Shown: positions 10,824 to 21,556, numbered from the stretch's first letter. The stretch is DNA of 42,895 bases from Sphingobacteriales bacterium (GCA_024640465.1 JAHEEX010000005.1:1-42895), one strand, 5' to 3'. Made by a program: numbers and translations. Notes: generated by a model from the sequence alone, not told the origin.

Positions 10824-12335
10824 ATGAAATTACTTAGTCCCGCCATTTCCCGCCTGGCCCGTTTGCGCATGTGGCGTATTGATGCCACCACTGCACATCC
10901 GTTGGAAGCCCAGCGGGAGGTATTACAGGACCTTGTTACATCGGCTCAATACACTGAATTCGGGCGCAAGTATAATTTCAACAAACTCTTTTCACTTAAA
11001 GCTTTTAAGGAAGCGGTTCCCATTCATGAATATGAAGATCTAAAACCTTATGTAGAAAGGATCATGAACGGAGAGCAGCAAATTTTGTGGAACACTCCGG
11101 TTAACTGGTTTGCAAAAAGCAGTGGCACCACATCAGATAAAAGCAAGTTCATTCCTGTGAGCCAGGAGAGCCTGGAAGACAATCATTTTAAGGCAGCCAA
11201 GGATGTGCTGACCCTGTATTATAATTTTTACCCCGAATCAGACCTGCTCACCGGAAAAGGCCTTGTCATCGGGGGAAGCCATACCATTCATCGTTTCAAT
11301 GATGAAACCCATTATGGCGACCTGAGCGCTGTATTACTCCAAAATTCTCCATTTTGGGGAAGCTGGATAAGGACACCGGAGTTAAGTATAGCGTTGATGG
11401 ATGAGTGGGAGTCAAAGATTGAAAAACTGGCACAGAATACCATTCTCGAAAACGTGACCTCTATTTCAGGTGTACCTACCTGGACATTGGTTTTGTTCCA
11501 GCGGATCCTGGAAATAACGGGCAAGAAAAACATTCGTGAAGTGTGGCCGCAACTGGAAGTATATATGCATGGAGGGGTCTCATTTGTGCCATACAAAGAG
11601 CAGTTCCGTAAACTCATCGGAGCGGATATTCATTACCTGGAAATGTACAATGCCAGCGAAGGATTTTTTGCAGCGCAGGACCAACCCGGTGAAGAAGGGA
11701 TGTTGCTATTTCTGGACCATGGCATTTTTTATGAATTTATGCCTGTTGAAGAGTATGGAAAATCCCATCCGCAAACAATCGGACTGGATGATGTAGAAAT
11801 AGGCCGGCAGTATGCACCTGTTATCAGTACTAACGGAGGGTTATGGCGGTATCTTATTGGTGATACCATTCAGTTTACAACCAGGTATCCATTCCGCATT
11901 AAGGTTAGCGGCCGCCTGAAGCATTATATCAATGCGTTTGGGGAAGAGCTCATTGCAGATAATGCAGACAAGGCCATTGCTCATGCCTGTATGCAAACAG
12001 GCGCTATCGTTAAAGACTACACTGCCGGTCCTGTGTATTTCAGCGAGGGGAATAACGGCGCCCATGAGTGGCTTATCGAGTTTGAAAAAGAACCCGTTAA
12101 CCTGCCCTTTTTCATTTATGAACTGGATACGGCATTGAAAAGCCTGAACAGTGACTATGAAGCAAAAAGATATAAAGACATTGCCTTGCGATTACCCATC
12201 GTTCATGCTATGCGCCCGGGAATTTTTACAGAGTGGCTTAAACAAAAAAATAAACTGGGCGGACAACATAAAGTACCGAGGTTAAGTAACGATCGAAAAT
12301 ATATTGATGAAATCTTGTCGATCATAAAAGCCTGA
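10824..12335 (+). CDS. GH3 (auxin-responsive promoter) family acyl-adenylate/amide-forming protein
   Basis: 503 aa; FAKSSGTTSDKSKFIPVS, GGVSFVPYKEQF, YLEMYNASEGFFA, WLIEFEKEP motifs. Confidence 0.9.
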   Translation: MKLLSPAISRLARLRMWRIDATTAHPLEAQREVLQDLVTSAQYTEFGRKYNFNKLFSLKAFKEAVPIHEYEDLKPYVERIMNGEQQILWNTPVNWFAKSSGTTSDKSKFIPVSQESLEDNHFKAAKDVLTLYYNFYPESDLLTGKGLVIGGSHTIHRFNDETHYGDLSAVLLQNSPFWGSWIRTPELSIALMDEWESKIEKLAQNTILENVTSISGVPTWTLVLFQRILEITGKKNIREVWPQLEVYMHGGVSFVPYKEQFRKLIGADIHYLEMYNASEGFFAAQDQPGEEGMLLFLDHGIFYEFMPVEEYGKSHPQTIGLDDVEIGRQYAPVISTNGGLWRYLIGDTIQFTTRYPFRIKVSGRLKHYINAFGEELIADNADKAIAHACMQTGAIVKDYTAGPVYFSEGNNGAHEWLIEFEKEPVNLPFFIYELDTALKSLNSDYEAKRYKDIALRLPIVHAMRPGIFTEWLKQKNKLGGQHKVPRLSNDRKYIDEILSIIKA

Positions 12336-12442
12336 TGAAGCTTTTATTTTGAACACATCAATGAAAAGTAATCTGTTACTTCAATTTCTGTTATCCCATC
12401 TTTATTTTATATTGCAGCCATTAATCGAAAACAGCTATCATC

Positions 12443-13198
12443 ATGAAATTGCTTGAAAATAAAATTGCCATTGTAACGGGTGCAGCCCGGGGAATTGGGG
12501 AAGCCATTGCACTCAAACTGGCAGAACATGGAGCACATATTGCGTTTACCTATGTAAGCGACAGCAGCGCAGAAAAAGCCGCTGCGCTGGAATCCAGGCT
12601 GTCTGCCCTGGGTGTGAAAGCTAAAGCATGGAAAAGCAATGCCGGGGATTTTACACAATCAGAGCAGTTTGTTGCAGAAGTAATAAAAGAATTTGGTACG
12701 GTAGATGTTTGTGTTAATAATGCAGGCATCTCAAAAGATAACCTCTTATTAAGGATGACACCTGAGCAATGGGATGAAGTGATGGACATCAATCTGAAAA
12801 GTGTTTTTAATATGACCAAACAAGTGATCCGTCCGATGATGAAAGCCAAAAAAGGATCGATCATTAATATGAGTTCGATTATAGGTATCCGCGGCAATGC
12901 CGGCCAATCGAGTTATGCGGCCAGTAAAGCCGGTATCATAGGTTTCACCAAATCCATTGCACATGAACTGGGTAGCAGGAATATCCGCTGCAATGCAATT
13001 GCGCCAGGGTTTATCGAAACCGATATGACCCATTACCTGAAAGACGGAGATGCGTCAAAAGCATTTTTGGAAAAAATTCCATTGGGCCGTTTTGGCTCAT
13101 CAGAAGAAGTTGGAAACACAACACTTTTCCTTGCTTCAGATCTTAGTTCTTATGTTACAGGACAGGTGCTAAGTGTTTGTGGTGGCCTGAATATATAA
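12443..13198 (+). CDS. fabG: 3-oxoacyl-[acyl-carrier-protein] reductase
   Basis: 251 aa SDR; VTGAARGIGEAIA, NNAGISKDN, SSYAASKAGIIGFTKS, PGFIETDMT. Confidence 0.9.
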   Translation: MKLLENKIAIVTGAARGIGEAIALKLAEHGAHIAFTYVSDSSAEKAAALESRLSALGVKAKAWKSNAGDFTQSEQFVAEVIKEFGTVDVCVNNAGISKDNLLLRMTPEQWDEVMDINLKSVFNMTKQVIRPMMKAKKGSIINMSSIIGIRGNAGQSSYAASKAGIIGFTKSIAHELGSRNIRCNAIAPGFIETDMTHYLKDGDASKAFLEKIPLGRFGSSEEVGNTTLFLASDLSSYVTGQVLSVCGGLNI

Positions 13199-13313
13199 TC
13201 CATTGCCTAAATCATTTATTGTTAATTCAAATGAGTCAATTTTACATCAGGCAGCATTAAATATGCGGGCAAAAGTATTCAGTAAATAAAATGTGTTTGT
13301 TATTTTAATATTT

Positions 13314-13619
13314 ATGTTGATCAGGAAAATATTTGTTGGATTTTTTATATTGCTGTTTAGCTTTCAGCTGGCACCTGTTCATCAGATTGGCTCACTTTTA
13401 TTCAGTAAAAAGATCACAGAAGAAATACTTCAGGGCCAGGAGTCTGAACAAATCAAGTATCCGGATGATAGTATTAATAACCTTATATCTGGTCAATATC
13501 TTTTTTTTCAAAATTACCTTACGTCGAATTTATCGCTGTTTGATAAGGCATTAACAGTTCGAGTTATTACACGAACATCAGATGATATTCAAACACCTCC
13601 TCCAAATAATATCGGGTAA
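13314..13619 (+). CDS. small hypothetical protein with N-terminal signal/TM segment
   Basis: ORF beginning MLIRKIFVGFFILLFSFQLAPVHQIG, ending TPPPNNIG; lies immediately 5' of the SulP gene. Confidence 0.5.
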   Translation: MLIRKIFVGFFILLFSFQLAPVHQIGSLLFSKKITEEILQGQESEQIKYPDDSINNLISGQYLFFQNYLTSNLSLFDKALTVRVITRTSDDIQTPPPNNIG

Positions 13620-13668
13620 TTTTTCTTTTTTTATCTTGTCTTTTATTCTAACTAATTTATCGTTACAC

Positions 13669-15264
13669 ATGAAGTACCTGTTTAAAACGGTCAAAAATGA
13701 TGTGCCGGCATCAATTGTTGTATTGCTGGTAGCATTGCCACTTTGTCTTGGGATTGCCCTGGGATCTAAAGCGCCTTTGTTTTCAGGCATCATTGCCGGT
13801 ATTGTAGGTGGAATCGTAATTGGATTTTTAAGCGGATCACCGCTGAGTGTAAGTGGGCCCGCCGCCGGTCTTACCGTTATAGTTGCCACAGCTATAGGAC
13901 GGCTACCCAATTTTGAAGCATTCCTGTTGGCTGTTGTATTGGCAGGGATTATCCAGGTGGTGTTTGGATTCTTAAAAGCCGGTGTTCTCGGGGATTTTGT
14001 TCCCAACTCTGTTATCAAAGGCATGCTTGCGGCGATTGGTATCATTCTAATCCTAAAACAGTTTCCACACCTGGTAGGGTATGACAGCGACTACCTGGGC
14101 GATGAAAGTTTTAGCCAGGTTGATAATGAAAATACTTTCTCAGGTCTTTTTAGCTCAATAGCACATTTCACACCTGCAGCCATGATAATAGGAGGTATTT
14201 CCTTAACCATCCTGGTCATCTGGGAATGGCCAGCGTTTAAAAAATTCAAATTTATACAACTGGTACCAGGTCCGCTTATGGTGGTATTTTTGGGTGTTTT
14301 GGTAAATGAATTTTTTAAGCGGGGGGAGCCAGGATTTGCATTACAGCAGGAACACCTGGTAAGCCTGCCTGTGGCTGGTCATTTTTCTGATTTTGTAGGA
14401 TTTCTTTCATTTCCTGATTTTTCTTATTTGAATAACCCGGTTGTCTGGAGTACTGCCATAACATTGGCTATTGTAGCAAGTCTTGAAACATTATTAAGTA
14501 TTGAAGCGATCGATAAACTGGATCCTTATAAAAGGGTAACGCCTACCAACCGGGAACTCAAGGCTCAGGGAATTGGAAATATAGCATCAGGGTTGATTGG
14601 TGGCTTACCACTTACATCGGTAATTGTACGAAGCTCTGCTAATGTGAATGCTGGCGGCAGGAGTAAACTTTCTACCATCCTGCATGGTTTTTTAATGTTA
14701 TTGTGTGTTCTGTTTATTCCAATTTTGCTGAATAAAATTCCTCTTTCAGCTCTTGCCGCCATACTGATCTTTACCGGGTATAAACTGGTAAAAATCCCTA
14801 TGCTGAAAGAATTTTACCAGAAAGGCTGGGACCAGTTCGTGCCTTTTATTGTTACCATACTGGCGATTCTCTTTACGGATCTTTTAGTAGGAATATTGAT
14901 TGGTATTTTAGTTGGACTATTTTATATGATCCGAAGCAATTTCCAAACCTCTGTTTTTATGATCAACGATAATGCTAATTATCTTGTCCGGTTGAGAAAG
15001 GATGTATCTTTTTTGAACAAGCCCCTTGTAAAAAGTAAACTGGAATCCATACCGGAAAATTCCTTTGTAATAATTGATGCTTCCAGGGCGGACTTTATTG
15101 ATAAGGATGTGATTGAAGTGATAAATGAATACCTGGCACATGCGCACCTTAAAAATATAAAAGTAGAAATCAAAAAGAGCCTGCACAAACCTATGCACCT
15201 CTTATTTAAAGTGCCCGGCGAAGTTCTGGAAACTCCGCTTGCTTTTTCAATCTCAAATCATTAA
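13669..15264 (+). CDS. SulP family anion (sulfate/bicarbonate) transporter
   Basis: Start [33 protein letters not shown]; SulP motifs [57 protein letters not shown]-like C-terminus. ORF track start 13582 is likely too long. Confidence 0.92.
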   Translation: MKYLFKTVKNDVPASIVVLLVALPLCLGIALGSKAPLFSGIIAGIVGGIVIGFLSGSPLSVSGPAAGLTVIVATAIGRLPNFEAFLLAVVLAGIIQVVFGFLKAGVLGDFVPNSVIKGMLAAIGIILILKQFPHLVGYDSDYLGDESFSQVDNENTFSGLFSSIAHFTPAAMIIGGISLTILVIWEWPAFKKFKFIQLVPGPLMVVFLGVLVNEFFKRGEPGFALQQEHLVSLPVAGHFSDFVGFLSFPDFSYLNNPVVWSTAITLAIVASLETLLSIEAIDKLDPYKRVTPTNRELKAQGIGNIASGLIGGLPLTSVIVRSSANVNAGGRSKLSTILHGFLMLLCVLFIPILLNKIPLSALAAILIFTGYKLVKIPMLKEFYQKGWDQFVPFIVTILAILFTDLLVGILIGILVGLFYMIRSNFQTSVFMINDNANYLVRLRKDVSFLNKPLVKSKLESIPENSFVIIDASRADFIDKDVIEVINEYLAHAHLKNIKVEIKKSLHKPMHLLFKVPGEVLETPLAFSISNH

Positions 15265-15274
15265 CCTGCATATT

Positions 15275-15907
15275 ATGAAAATTTACGAAAAACTTCTTTT
15301 GGAAAATAAAGCCTGGGCCGCAGAAAAAGTATTGGATGATCCTGATTTTTTTCACAGGCTTGAGCATATTCAGTCTCCTGAGTTTTTATGGATCGGCTGC
15401 AGCGACAGCCGGGTACCGGCTAATGAAATTACCGGCACACAGCCAGGTGAGATTTTTGTACACCGGAATATTGCCAATATGGTTGTACATACGGATCTCA
15501 ACTTATTATCCGTATTGCAATATGCAGTAGAAGTCTTAAAAGTTAAACATATCATTGTTTGCGGGCACTACGGTTGCGGAGGTGTGAAGGCTGCCATGAC
15601 CAACCACAATTTTGGGATCATTAATAAATGGCTGCGCAATATCAAAGATGTATACCGGATACATCGTGAAGAAATTAATCAGATTTCAGAGGAGGAATTA
15701 CGCTTAAATAAGCTGATTGAACTTAACGTGAAGGAACAAGTGTTGAATTTAGCTAAAACTTCCATCGTTCAAAAAGCCTGGCAAAATGATCATAGGCCTC
15801 ACCTGCATGGATGGGTGTATGGACTGAATAACGGGCTCATAAAACCGATCTTTGAAATGGAAGCTGGCACGCATATAGACCCGATATACGAATTTGACGA
15901 TCTATAA
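15275..15907 (+). CDS. can: beta-carbonic anhydrase
   Basis: 210 aa from ATG at 15275; [16 protein letters not shown] and [16 protein letters not shown] zinc-ligand motifs. Confidence 0.94.
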   Translation: MKIYEKLLLENKAWAAEKVLDDPDFFHRLEHIQSPEFLWIGCSDSRVPANEITGTQPGEIFVHRNIANMVVHTDLNLLSVLQYAVEVLKVKHIIVCGHYGCGGVKAAMTNHNFGIINKWLRNIKDVYRIHREEINQISEEELRLNKLIELNVKEQVLNLAKTSIVQKAWQNDHRPHLHGWVYGLNNGLIKPIFEMEAGTHIDPIYEFDDL

Positions 15908-15913
15908 ATTCGG

Positions 15914-16756
15914 TTATTCCTTTGTGCTAGTATTAATATTTTGTTGTTCCGGTTTATGTTTTCTCCAGTCAGGCGCGTAATAAAAGAATAAACGGATTAC
16001 ATGGCTTGCATTATACTGGTAGCCGCTTAATCTTAACTGGTATATAAACATATATCCAAAATCAAAACTTACTGTTTTGCTGATCGGTTGATTGATGCCT
16101 GCAAAAATCCGGTTTTGCTCAAAATTGCTGTAGACTACGGGCTTGCCAAAATGAAACATGATCTCATCTGCAAAGATCAATTGTGGTAGTTTGGGATTTG
16201 CAAATACCGGAATGCGTGTACTGATCAAATATCGAAACCTGTTGGTAAAGCGATAATTTCCGGTAGGTTCGCCATCTTTAATGGCTTCAATCCACCGTTG
16301 TTCATTCCTGATGCGATGAAGCATTTTTGTTTTTCCCGCAGGATGGGTATAAATAAGTTGCTCGTATATTCTGTTCTCATTTGCGTAATAACCCAGATCC
16401 CGTTGATCTGTGGCCAGCCAGAGATGGGCATAGCCTGCAGCAAGGTGCAGGTTTGGATTGAACCTGTAAGATAATGCGGTGCGGAAAAGATAAAATCCAG
16501 GGTCTTTGATAAAATTATTTCTCCTGGCGTGGAAATCGGCCAATATGCTCCAGTGTTCTGATATACGGGCGTTTAAATTGAAAGAGGTCCAAAATTGAAC
16601 TGTTTCCTTTACTTCCTTCGGCGGTAATTGCTGTGCCTGGATTTTGAAAGGCAGAACAATTGGCAAGACAATGAGTAAAATTATTTTCCAGTCTTTTGAT
16701 TTCTTTATTCTATAAATATGTTTCAAATTCCAGTCTTTGATCTTCAATGATATCAA
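15914..16756 (-). CDS. DUF2490 domain-containing outer-membrane-like protein
   Basis: 280 aa; signal-like segment; WTSFNLNARISEHWSILADFHARRNNF...HRIRNEQRWIE...FRYLISTRIP. Start codon appears to be TTG overlapping the preceding stop (TTGA). Confidence 0.78.
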   Translation of the reverse strand: MISLKIKDWNLKHIYRIKKSKDWKIILLIVLPIVLPFKIQAQQLPPKEVKETVQFWTSFNLNARISEHWSILADFHARRNNFIKDPGFYLFRTALSYRFNPNLHLAAGYAHLWLATDQRDLGYYANENRIYEQLIYTHPAGKTKMLHRIRNEQRWIEAIKDGEPTGNYRFTNRFRYLISTRIPVFANPKLPQLIFADEIMFHFGKPVVYSNFEQNRIFAGINQPISKTVSFDFGYMFIYQLRLSGYQYNASHVIRLFFYYAPDWRKHKPEQQNINTSTKE

Positions 16757-17520
16757 ACTTTATTTTTGAACGACGAAATGGCTTTACGGGTAAATTCACT
16801 CATAACAAGCCTGCCACTGATACCCGCTCTTTCATCCAACACGGTATCCCAGTTTTCACACCCTCTCCAGAAAATATTTTTCATCTCTGCCATAGCATCC
16901 GGATTGGATCTGCTAAGGGTTAACGCCAGTCTGGCAATGGATTCATCCATTTCTTCTATGGATGAATGTGTTTCTGCAAAAAGGCCTCTTCTCCTTGCCC
17001 AGTCTGCATTGCGCCACATGGTTGCATCAATGGCCAGTTGAGAAAAAGCGGAAGTACCTATTTTTCTTTCCACTGCCGGTCCAACCACAAAGGGTCCAAT
17101 GCCAACGGCTAATTCACTTAGTTTGATTTCAGCTTTTTCTGTTGCTATGCTATAATCTGCGGCTGATGCCAGGCCCACACCTCCTCCAACACATTTACCC
17201 TGAATCCTGGCGATAATGAATTTGGGACATTTGCGCATGGCATTAATTACAGATGCAAAACCCCTAAAGAATTTTTTTCCTTTTTCGATGCTGTCAATAG
17301 AGATCAGTTCATCAAATGAAGCTCCTGCGCAGAAAGTTTTTTCACCGGCACTTCTTAATACAATCACACTGATCTCCGGGTCGTGTGCGGCATGGTTAAT
17401 TGCTTTGGTCAGTTCTTCAAGTAAGATTCCGGGAAGGGAATTGCTTTGCGGATGGTAAAATTCAATACTGCCCACCTGCTGATGGACAACTGTTTTTACA
17501 TAGCCTTCTGTATCATTCAT
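16753..17520 (-). CDS. enoyl-CoA hydratase/isomerase family protein
   Basis: VIVLRSAGEKTFCAGASFDEL, IARIQGKCVGGGVGLASAADYSIATEKAEIKLSELAVGIGP crotonase motifs; adjacent to paaZ. ATG at 17520 is more likely than the TTG at 17541. Confidence 0.9.
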   Translation of the reverse strand: MNDTEGYVKTVVHQQVGSIEFYHPQSNSLPGILLEELTKAINHAAHDPEISVIVLRSAGEKTFCAGASFDELISIDSIEKGKKFFRGFASVINAMRKCPKFIIARIQGKCVGGGVGLASAADYSIATEKAEIKLSELAVGIGPFVVGPAVERKIGTSAFSQLAIDATMWRNADWARRRGLFAETHSSIEEMDESIARLALTLSRSNPDAMAEMKNIFWRGCENWDTVLDERAGISGRLVMSEFTRKAISSFKNKV

Positions 17521-17548
17521 GATGCATTTTTTAATTTGCAAAATATGC

Positions 17549-19606
17549 TTATGCTTTTCGGGGCCACTCTTTTTTGCGAACCATGGTTAGTATCGTGGCC
17601 ACTGCTACGTGTTCTCCTGTTTCGTCCCTCACTTCCACGAGCCATTTCACAATACCTTTCGGAATATCTGTTTCTTCTTTCTGTTCCTGTTCAATTTTTT
17701 CTTTACAGGTCAGTTGCACGCCAATGGTACTCCCTGCATATACGGGTTTCATAAACCTGCACTCTTCCAATCCGTAATTTAATAAAACAGGACCTTTTGC
17801 CGCATCAACAAATAACCCGGCTGCGGCACTGAGTATAAAATACCCATGGGCAACCGGTTTTTCAAACAGTGTTCCTTCCAGTGAGGTATGATCTGTATGT
17901 GCGTAAAAATGATCCCATGAAACATTGGCGAAGTTTACAATATCGGCTTCTGTAACTGTTCGCTTATGGGTGTGCAAAGTATCCCCGATAGCCAATTCTT
18001 CGAAATATTTCCGGAAAGGATGCTTAATATCTTCCTGTGTTTCAGCATTAGGCTGGTAAATATTTGTAATGGCTGTAATGGCTGTAGGCGAACCTTGAAC
18101 AGCTACCCTTTGCATATAATGTTTCACACCCCTTACGCCTCCCATTTCTTCGCCTCCGCCAGCCCTTCCCGGGCCGCCATGTACCAGGAGTGGTAACGGT
18201 GAACCATGACCGGTACTTTCTTTTGCACAGGCTTCATTTAATACAAGTATCCTGCCGTGATGTGTAGCCGCACCTAATACATATTGCCTGAATATTTTAT
18301 GATTTGAACTTACGATAGTGCTGCAGAGAGAACCGCTTCCTTTTTTGGATAAAACAATGGCCTCGTCAAGACCTTTATACGGCATGATTGTACTAACCGG
18401 ACCAAATGCTTCTACACTATGTACCACTTCAGTTGACATTGGTGTAGAATTTTTTATCAGGAGCGGGCTTAAAAATGCGCCTTTGTTATAATCCGCATCT
18501 ATCAGGTTGGCAGAATCAAGAGAGCCATAAACCAATTCCGATCCCTGCAAGAGTTTATGCACCTGTTCCCTGACCTCATTACGTTGCGTTTGGCCAGCCA
18601 ATGCACCCATTCTCACTTTTTCATTTTGCGGATTCCCCATTACTGTTTGGGAAAGCGCCTGGCTGATGGATTTCCAGGCTTCTTCCATGCGGTTTTCCGG
18701 GACAAAGATTCTTCTGACCGCAGTACATTTCTGACCGGCTTTGACGGTCATTTCTTTTCTTATTTCTTTGATGAAAATTTCCCAGTCGGCGGATCCGGGT
18801 TCAACATCCTCACCTACTACCAAACAATTCAGCGAATCTGCTTCCATATTAAAGGGTACGCTTTCCCGTAAGATAACCGGATGAGATTTTAACATGAGGC
18901 CTGTAGATGCGGAACCGGTAAATGTTACTACATCCTGTGAACCTGTATGATCCAGCAGATCACCGGCACTGCCGCAAATGAGTTGCAAGGCGCCTTCCGG
19001 CAGGATGCCTGATGCGATGATCTCCTGTACTACCGCTTCTGTTAGAAAAGAGGTAATGGTCGCGGGCTTAACAATTGCGGGCATTCCTGCCAGCCAGTTG
19101 ACCGCGCATTTTTCGAGCATTCCCCATACCGGAAAATTGAATGCATTGATATGAATGGCAACACCTTCTTTTGGCACCAGCAGGTGCTGTGCCATAAAAG
19201 TGTTTAACTTACTCAGGTTATGAGCCTCTCCATCTGTACAAAATGTTTCATTGGGAAATTTTCTGCGAAGGGATGCATATGCGAACAGGTTTCCGAAACC
19301 ACCTTCAATATCTATCCAGCTATCCGCTCTTGTTGCACCGGTCAGTGCACTGATGGTATAAAATTTTTCTTTTTTTTCAGTGAGGTATAATGCGAGGGCA
19401 CGCAGCATTCTGCCTCTCTCGTGAAAAGTCATCCTGCGTAAGTTGGTGTTTCCTTTTTCCCGGGCAAAACGAACTGCGCCGGCAAAATCGATACCTTTTG
19501 AACTGGCATTTGTTATGATCTCCCCTGTGCAGGCATTGAAAAGCGGTTGCCCTTCACCGTCACCTTCGATCCAGTTGCCTTTGATATAATTTCCGAGTTT
19601 TTTCAT
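17549..19606 (-). CDS. paaZ: phenylacetic acid degradation bifunctional protein PaaZ (aldehyde dehydrogenase + MaoC-like hydratase)
   Basis: 685 aa; ALDH domain with KAGQKCTAVRRIFVP and VTFTGSASTGLMLK; C-terminal MaoC-like domain DIVNFANVSWDHFYAHTDHTSLEGTLFEKPVAHGYF. Confidence 0.93.
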   Translation of the reverse strand: MKKLGNYIKGNWIEGDGEGQPLFNACTGEIITNASSKGIDFAGAVRFAREKGNTNLRRMTFHERGRMLRALALYLTEKKEKFYTISALTGATRADSWIDIEGGFGNLFAYASLRRKFPNETFCTDGEAHNLSKLNTFMAQHLLVPKEGVAIHINAFNFPVWGMLEKCAVNWLAGMPAIVKPATITSFLTEAVVQEIIASGILPEGALQLICGSAGDLLDHTGSQDVVTFTGSASTGLMLKSHPVILRESVPFNMEADSLNCLVVGEDVEPGSADWEIFIKEIRKEMTVKAGQKCTAVRRIFVPENRMEEAWKSISQALSQTVMGNPQNEKVRMGALAGQTQRNEVREQVHKLLQGSELVYGSLDSANLIDADYNKGAFLSPLLIKNSTPMSTEVVHSVEAFGPVSTIMPYKGLDEAIVLSKKGSGSLCSTIVSSNHKIFRQYVLGAATHHGRILVLNEACAKESTGHGSPLPLLVHGGPGRAGGGEEMGGVRGVKHYMQRVAVQGSPTAITAITNIYQPNAETQEDIKHPFRKYFEELAIGDTLHTHKRTVTEADIVNFANVSWDHFYAHTDHTSLEGTLFEKPVAHGYFILSAAAGLFVDAAKGPVLLNYGLEECRFMKPVYAGSTIGVQLTCKEKIEQEQKEETDIPKGIVKWLVEVRDETGEHVAVATILTMVRKKEWPRKA

Positions 19607-19652
19607 CTGGCGGGTTTTGAGTCTCCTGTAAAATTAGTGTAATCACATAGAC

Positions 19653-19683
19653 TTAACCGCAAAGCCCGGAAGAACGCTAAGAA
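19653..19683. repeat. dispersed repeat TTAACCGCAAAG-N10-CGCTAAGAA, copy 1
   Basis: Same two blocks with identical 10-nt spacing recur at 40544-40574. Confidence 0.7.
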
Positions 19684-19688
19684 ATAAT

Positions 19689-20177
19689 TCAGGCTTTTAT
19701 AAGTGGTTCAACGCCAAATTGCCTGAGGTGATGGAGGGCGTGTTTATACAAAAGCTGAATTTGTTCTGCATAATTTAGATTCCCAAAAAAAGGATTCAGC
19801 ACTTTTTTGCCTTCTTCATTTTCATATGCCCTAAAAAACTCAAGCAGGTTAACCTGTAGTTCACCAATGGCAGCTTGTATGGTATGATTTCTTAATGGAT
19901 ATGGCTCTTCATCCAAAAGAGGGTTTATTGTATTTTCTTTGAAAGGCTTATCGCTCATCAGAAAATTATAACTATTCGCCGGATCGGTCGGTTCAGTGGT
20001 ACCCGGCAGGCGAAGGGTTCCGGTAGCAATTTTTATAGCTGCACTGAAATGTTCTATCATTTGCTGCAGGTTCATTTTCCCCCATAAGGGTTTTGTACCC
20101 GTGTCAATTTTTTGCAGCAGGGGAATATATTCCTTTTTAAGAAACTGTAATTTCTCCTCATTCATAAGCAAAGCCAT
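19689..20177 (-). CDS. DUF1569/DinB-like protein
   Basis: 162 aa; PLWGKMNLQQMIEHFSAAIKIATG and LLYKHALHHLRQFGV resemble DUF1569/DinB-superfamily His-containing motifs. Confidence 0.65.
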   Translation of the reverse strand: MALLMNEEKLQFLKKEYIPLLQKIDTGTKPLWGKMNLQQMIEHFSAAIKIATGTLRLPGTTEPTDPANSYNFLMSDKPFKENTINPLLDEEPYPLRNHTIQAAIGELQVNLLEFFRAYENEEGKKVLNPFFGNLNYAEQIQLLYKHALHHLRQFGVEPLIKA

Positions 20178-20179
20178 TA

Positions 20180-20767
20180 TTATACTGATTGGCTCATTTT
20201 CTTATCAATAATGGTGGAAAGAGATGTAAATATATCATCAACGGAACCAACACCCTCTATTTCAACCACTTTGTCGGATTTTCGATAGTGATTGGCAACA
20301 GGAAGTGTGTCCCTGGAATAAACTTCAAGTCTTTTACGCTGCACATTTTCATCAGCATCGTCACTCCGGCCAGAAGTTTTAGCCCTGTTTACCATCCTGC
20401 TGATCAATTCTTCTTCCGGAACCTGCAAAAACAAAACTGCGCCAATGCTGGTTTTATTAAAATCCAGCAATTTATCCAGGGCTTCCGCCTGTGCAGTGGT
20501 GCGGGGGAAACCATCAAATAAAAATCCATTCACATCCTTATTGGCATCCAGGGCTGTACTGATCATCCCTATAACCACTTCATCAGGAACAAGCTGACCT
20601 TTATCCATGAGACTTTTAGCTTCCATACCCAGCGGGGTTTGTTGGGCAATTTCAGATCGAAGCAGATCACCGGTAGATAAATGCTTAAACTTGTACTTTT
20701 CAATTAATTTTTCAGATTGGGTGCCTTTTCCACTTCCGGGAGGTCCAAATAAAATCAGGTTAAACAT
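20180..20767 (-). CDS. adk: adenylate kinase (short, zinc-less form)
   Basis: 195 aa; NLILFGPPGSGKGTQSEKL, HLSTGDLLRSEIA, GFLFDGFPRTTAQAEAL, GRSDDADENVQRKRLEVY. Confidence 0.96.
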   Translation of the reverse strand: MFNLILFGPPGSGKGTQSEKLIEKYKFKHLSTGDLLRSEIAQQTPLGMEAKSLMDKGQLVPDEVVIGMISTALDANKDVNGFLFDGFPRTTAQAEALDKLLDFNKTSIGAVLFLQVPEEELISRMVNRAKTSGRSDDADENVQRKRLEVYSRDTLPVANHYRKSDKVVEIEGVGSVDDIFTSLSTIIDKKMSQSV

Positions 20768-20920
20768 GGCTTCATATCCCGGTCATTTATTGCGGGGATT
20801 CCAAATATAATGGTAAAAAAAGAATGTTAAAACATTTAGCCAAAAAAGCTTTTAACGATCAGAAGGCATGATTCAGAACTAAGAGGCCATACTTTTGTTA
20901 TAAATGTAAATCTCCCGGAA

Positions 20921-21487
20921 ATGAAAATAAGACTGATTTGGATTTTTGCCTTTGCACTGGGCAGTATGAACTGCAGTTATTCCCAACAATCCATCAATAA
21001 AGAAAAAACAACCATGGAAGACAAAGACAATAAACAACCGATTAATGTAAAAAATGGTACAGAGAAAGTGAATCTTCCGGATTCGGCCTGGAAAAAAATG
21101 CTCTCCCCGGAAGTATATTATATTGCACGCCAGAAAGGAACTGAACGTCCCTGGACCAGCAAATATGAAAAATTCAATGAAGTGGGTACCTATTACTGTG
21201 CGGCATGTGGTAATGCATTATTCAAAAGCGACACAAAGTTTGAGAGTGGCTGTGGATGGCCCAGTTTCTATGAGCCAATTTCTAAAAAAAGTATTATTAA
21301 TACTGTAGATAACAGTCATGGTATGACCCGCACAGAAGTGCAGTGTGGCAGGTGTGAAGCACATCTGGGGCATGTATTTGACGACGGCCCCCCGCCTACC
21401 GGATTACGGTATTGCATAAACGGCGTTATCCTTGATTTTGAAAAAGCTAAGGAAGCAGAGAAGAAATATGAAAAGGGCAAGATGTAG
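20921..21487 (+). CDS. msrB: peptide-methionine (R)-S-oxide reductase with N-terminal signal sequence
   Basis: 188 aa; YYCAACGNALFKSDTKFESGCGWPSFYEPI, EVQCGRCEAHLGHVFDDGPPPTGLRYCINGV. Confidence 0.95.
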   Translation: MKIRLIWIFAFALGSMNCSYSQQSINKEKTTMEDKDNKQPINVKNGTEKVNLPDSAWKKMLSPEVYYIARQKGTERPWTSKYEKFNEVGTYYCAACGNALFKSDTKFESGCGWPSFYEPISKKSIINTVDNSHGMTRTEVQCGRCEAHLGHVFDDGPPPTGLRYCINGVILDFEKAKEAEKKYEKGKM

Positions 21488-21523
21488 CGGAGTACATTTT
21501 TTTGAGCATATAACACATAATAT

Positions 21524-21556
21524 AAATGCCGGTTCCTTTTGAAAGAACCGGCATTT
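21524..21556. terminator. 12-bp-stem hairpin between convergent msrB and YceI genes
   Basis: aaatgccggttc (21524-21535) / gaaccggcattt (21545-21556), perfect inverted repeat, in a convergent intergenic gap; U-runs are weak. Confidence 0.7.

Noticed and set aside
12324-12347. Small hairpin ataaaagc/gcttttat overlapping the end of the GH3 gene
   Set aside because: AT-rich stem and poor U-run; insufficient to call a terminator confidently.
13578-14045. 155-aa minus-strand ORF antisense to SulP
   Set aside because: Antisense shadow of a conserved transporter; repetitive P/T/A composition typical of reverse-strand artefacts.
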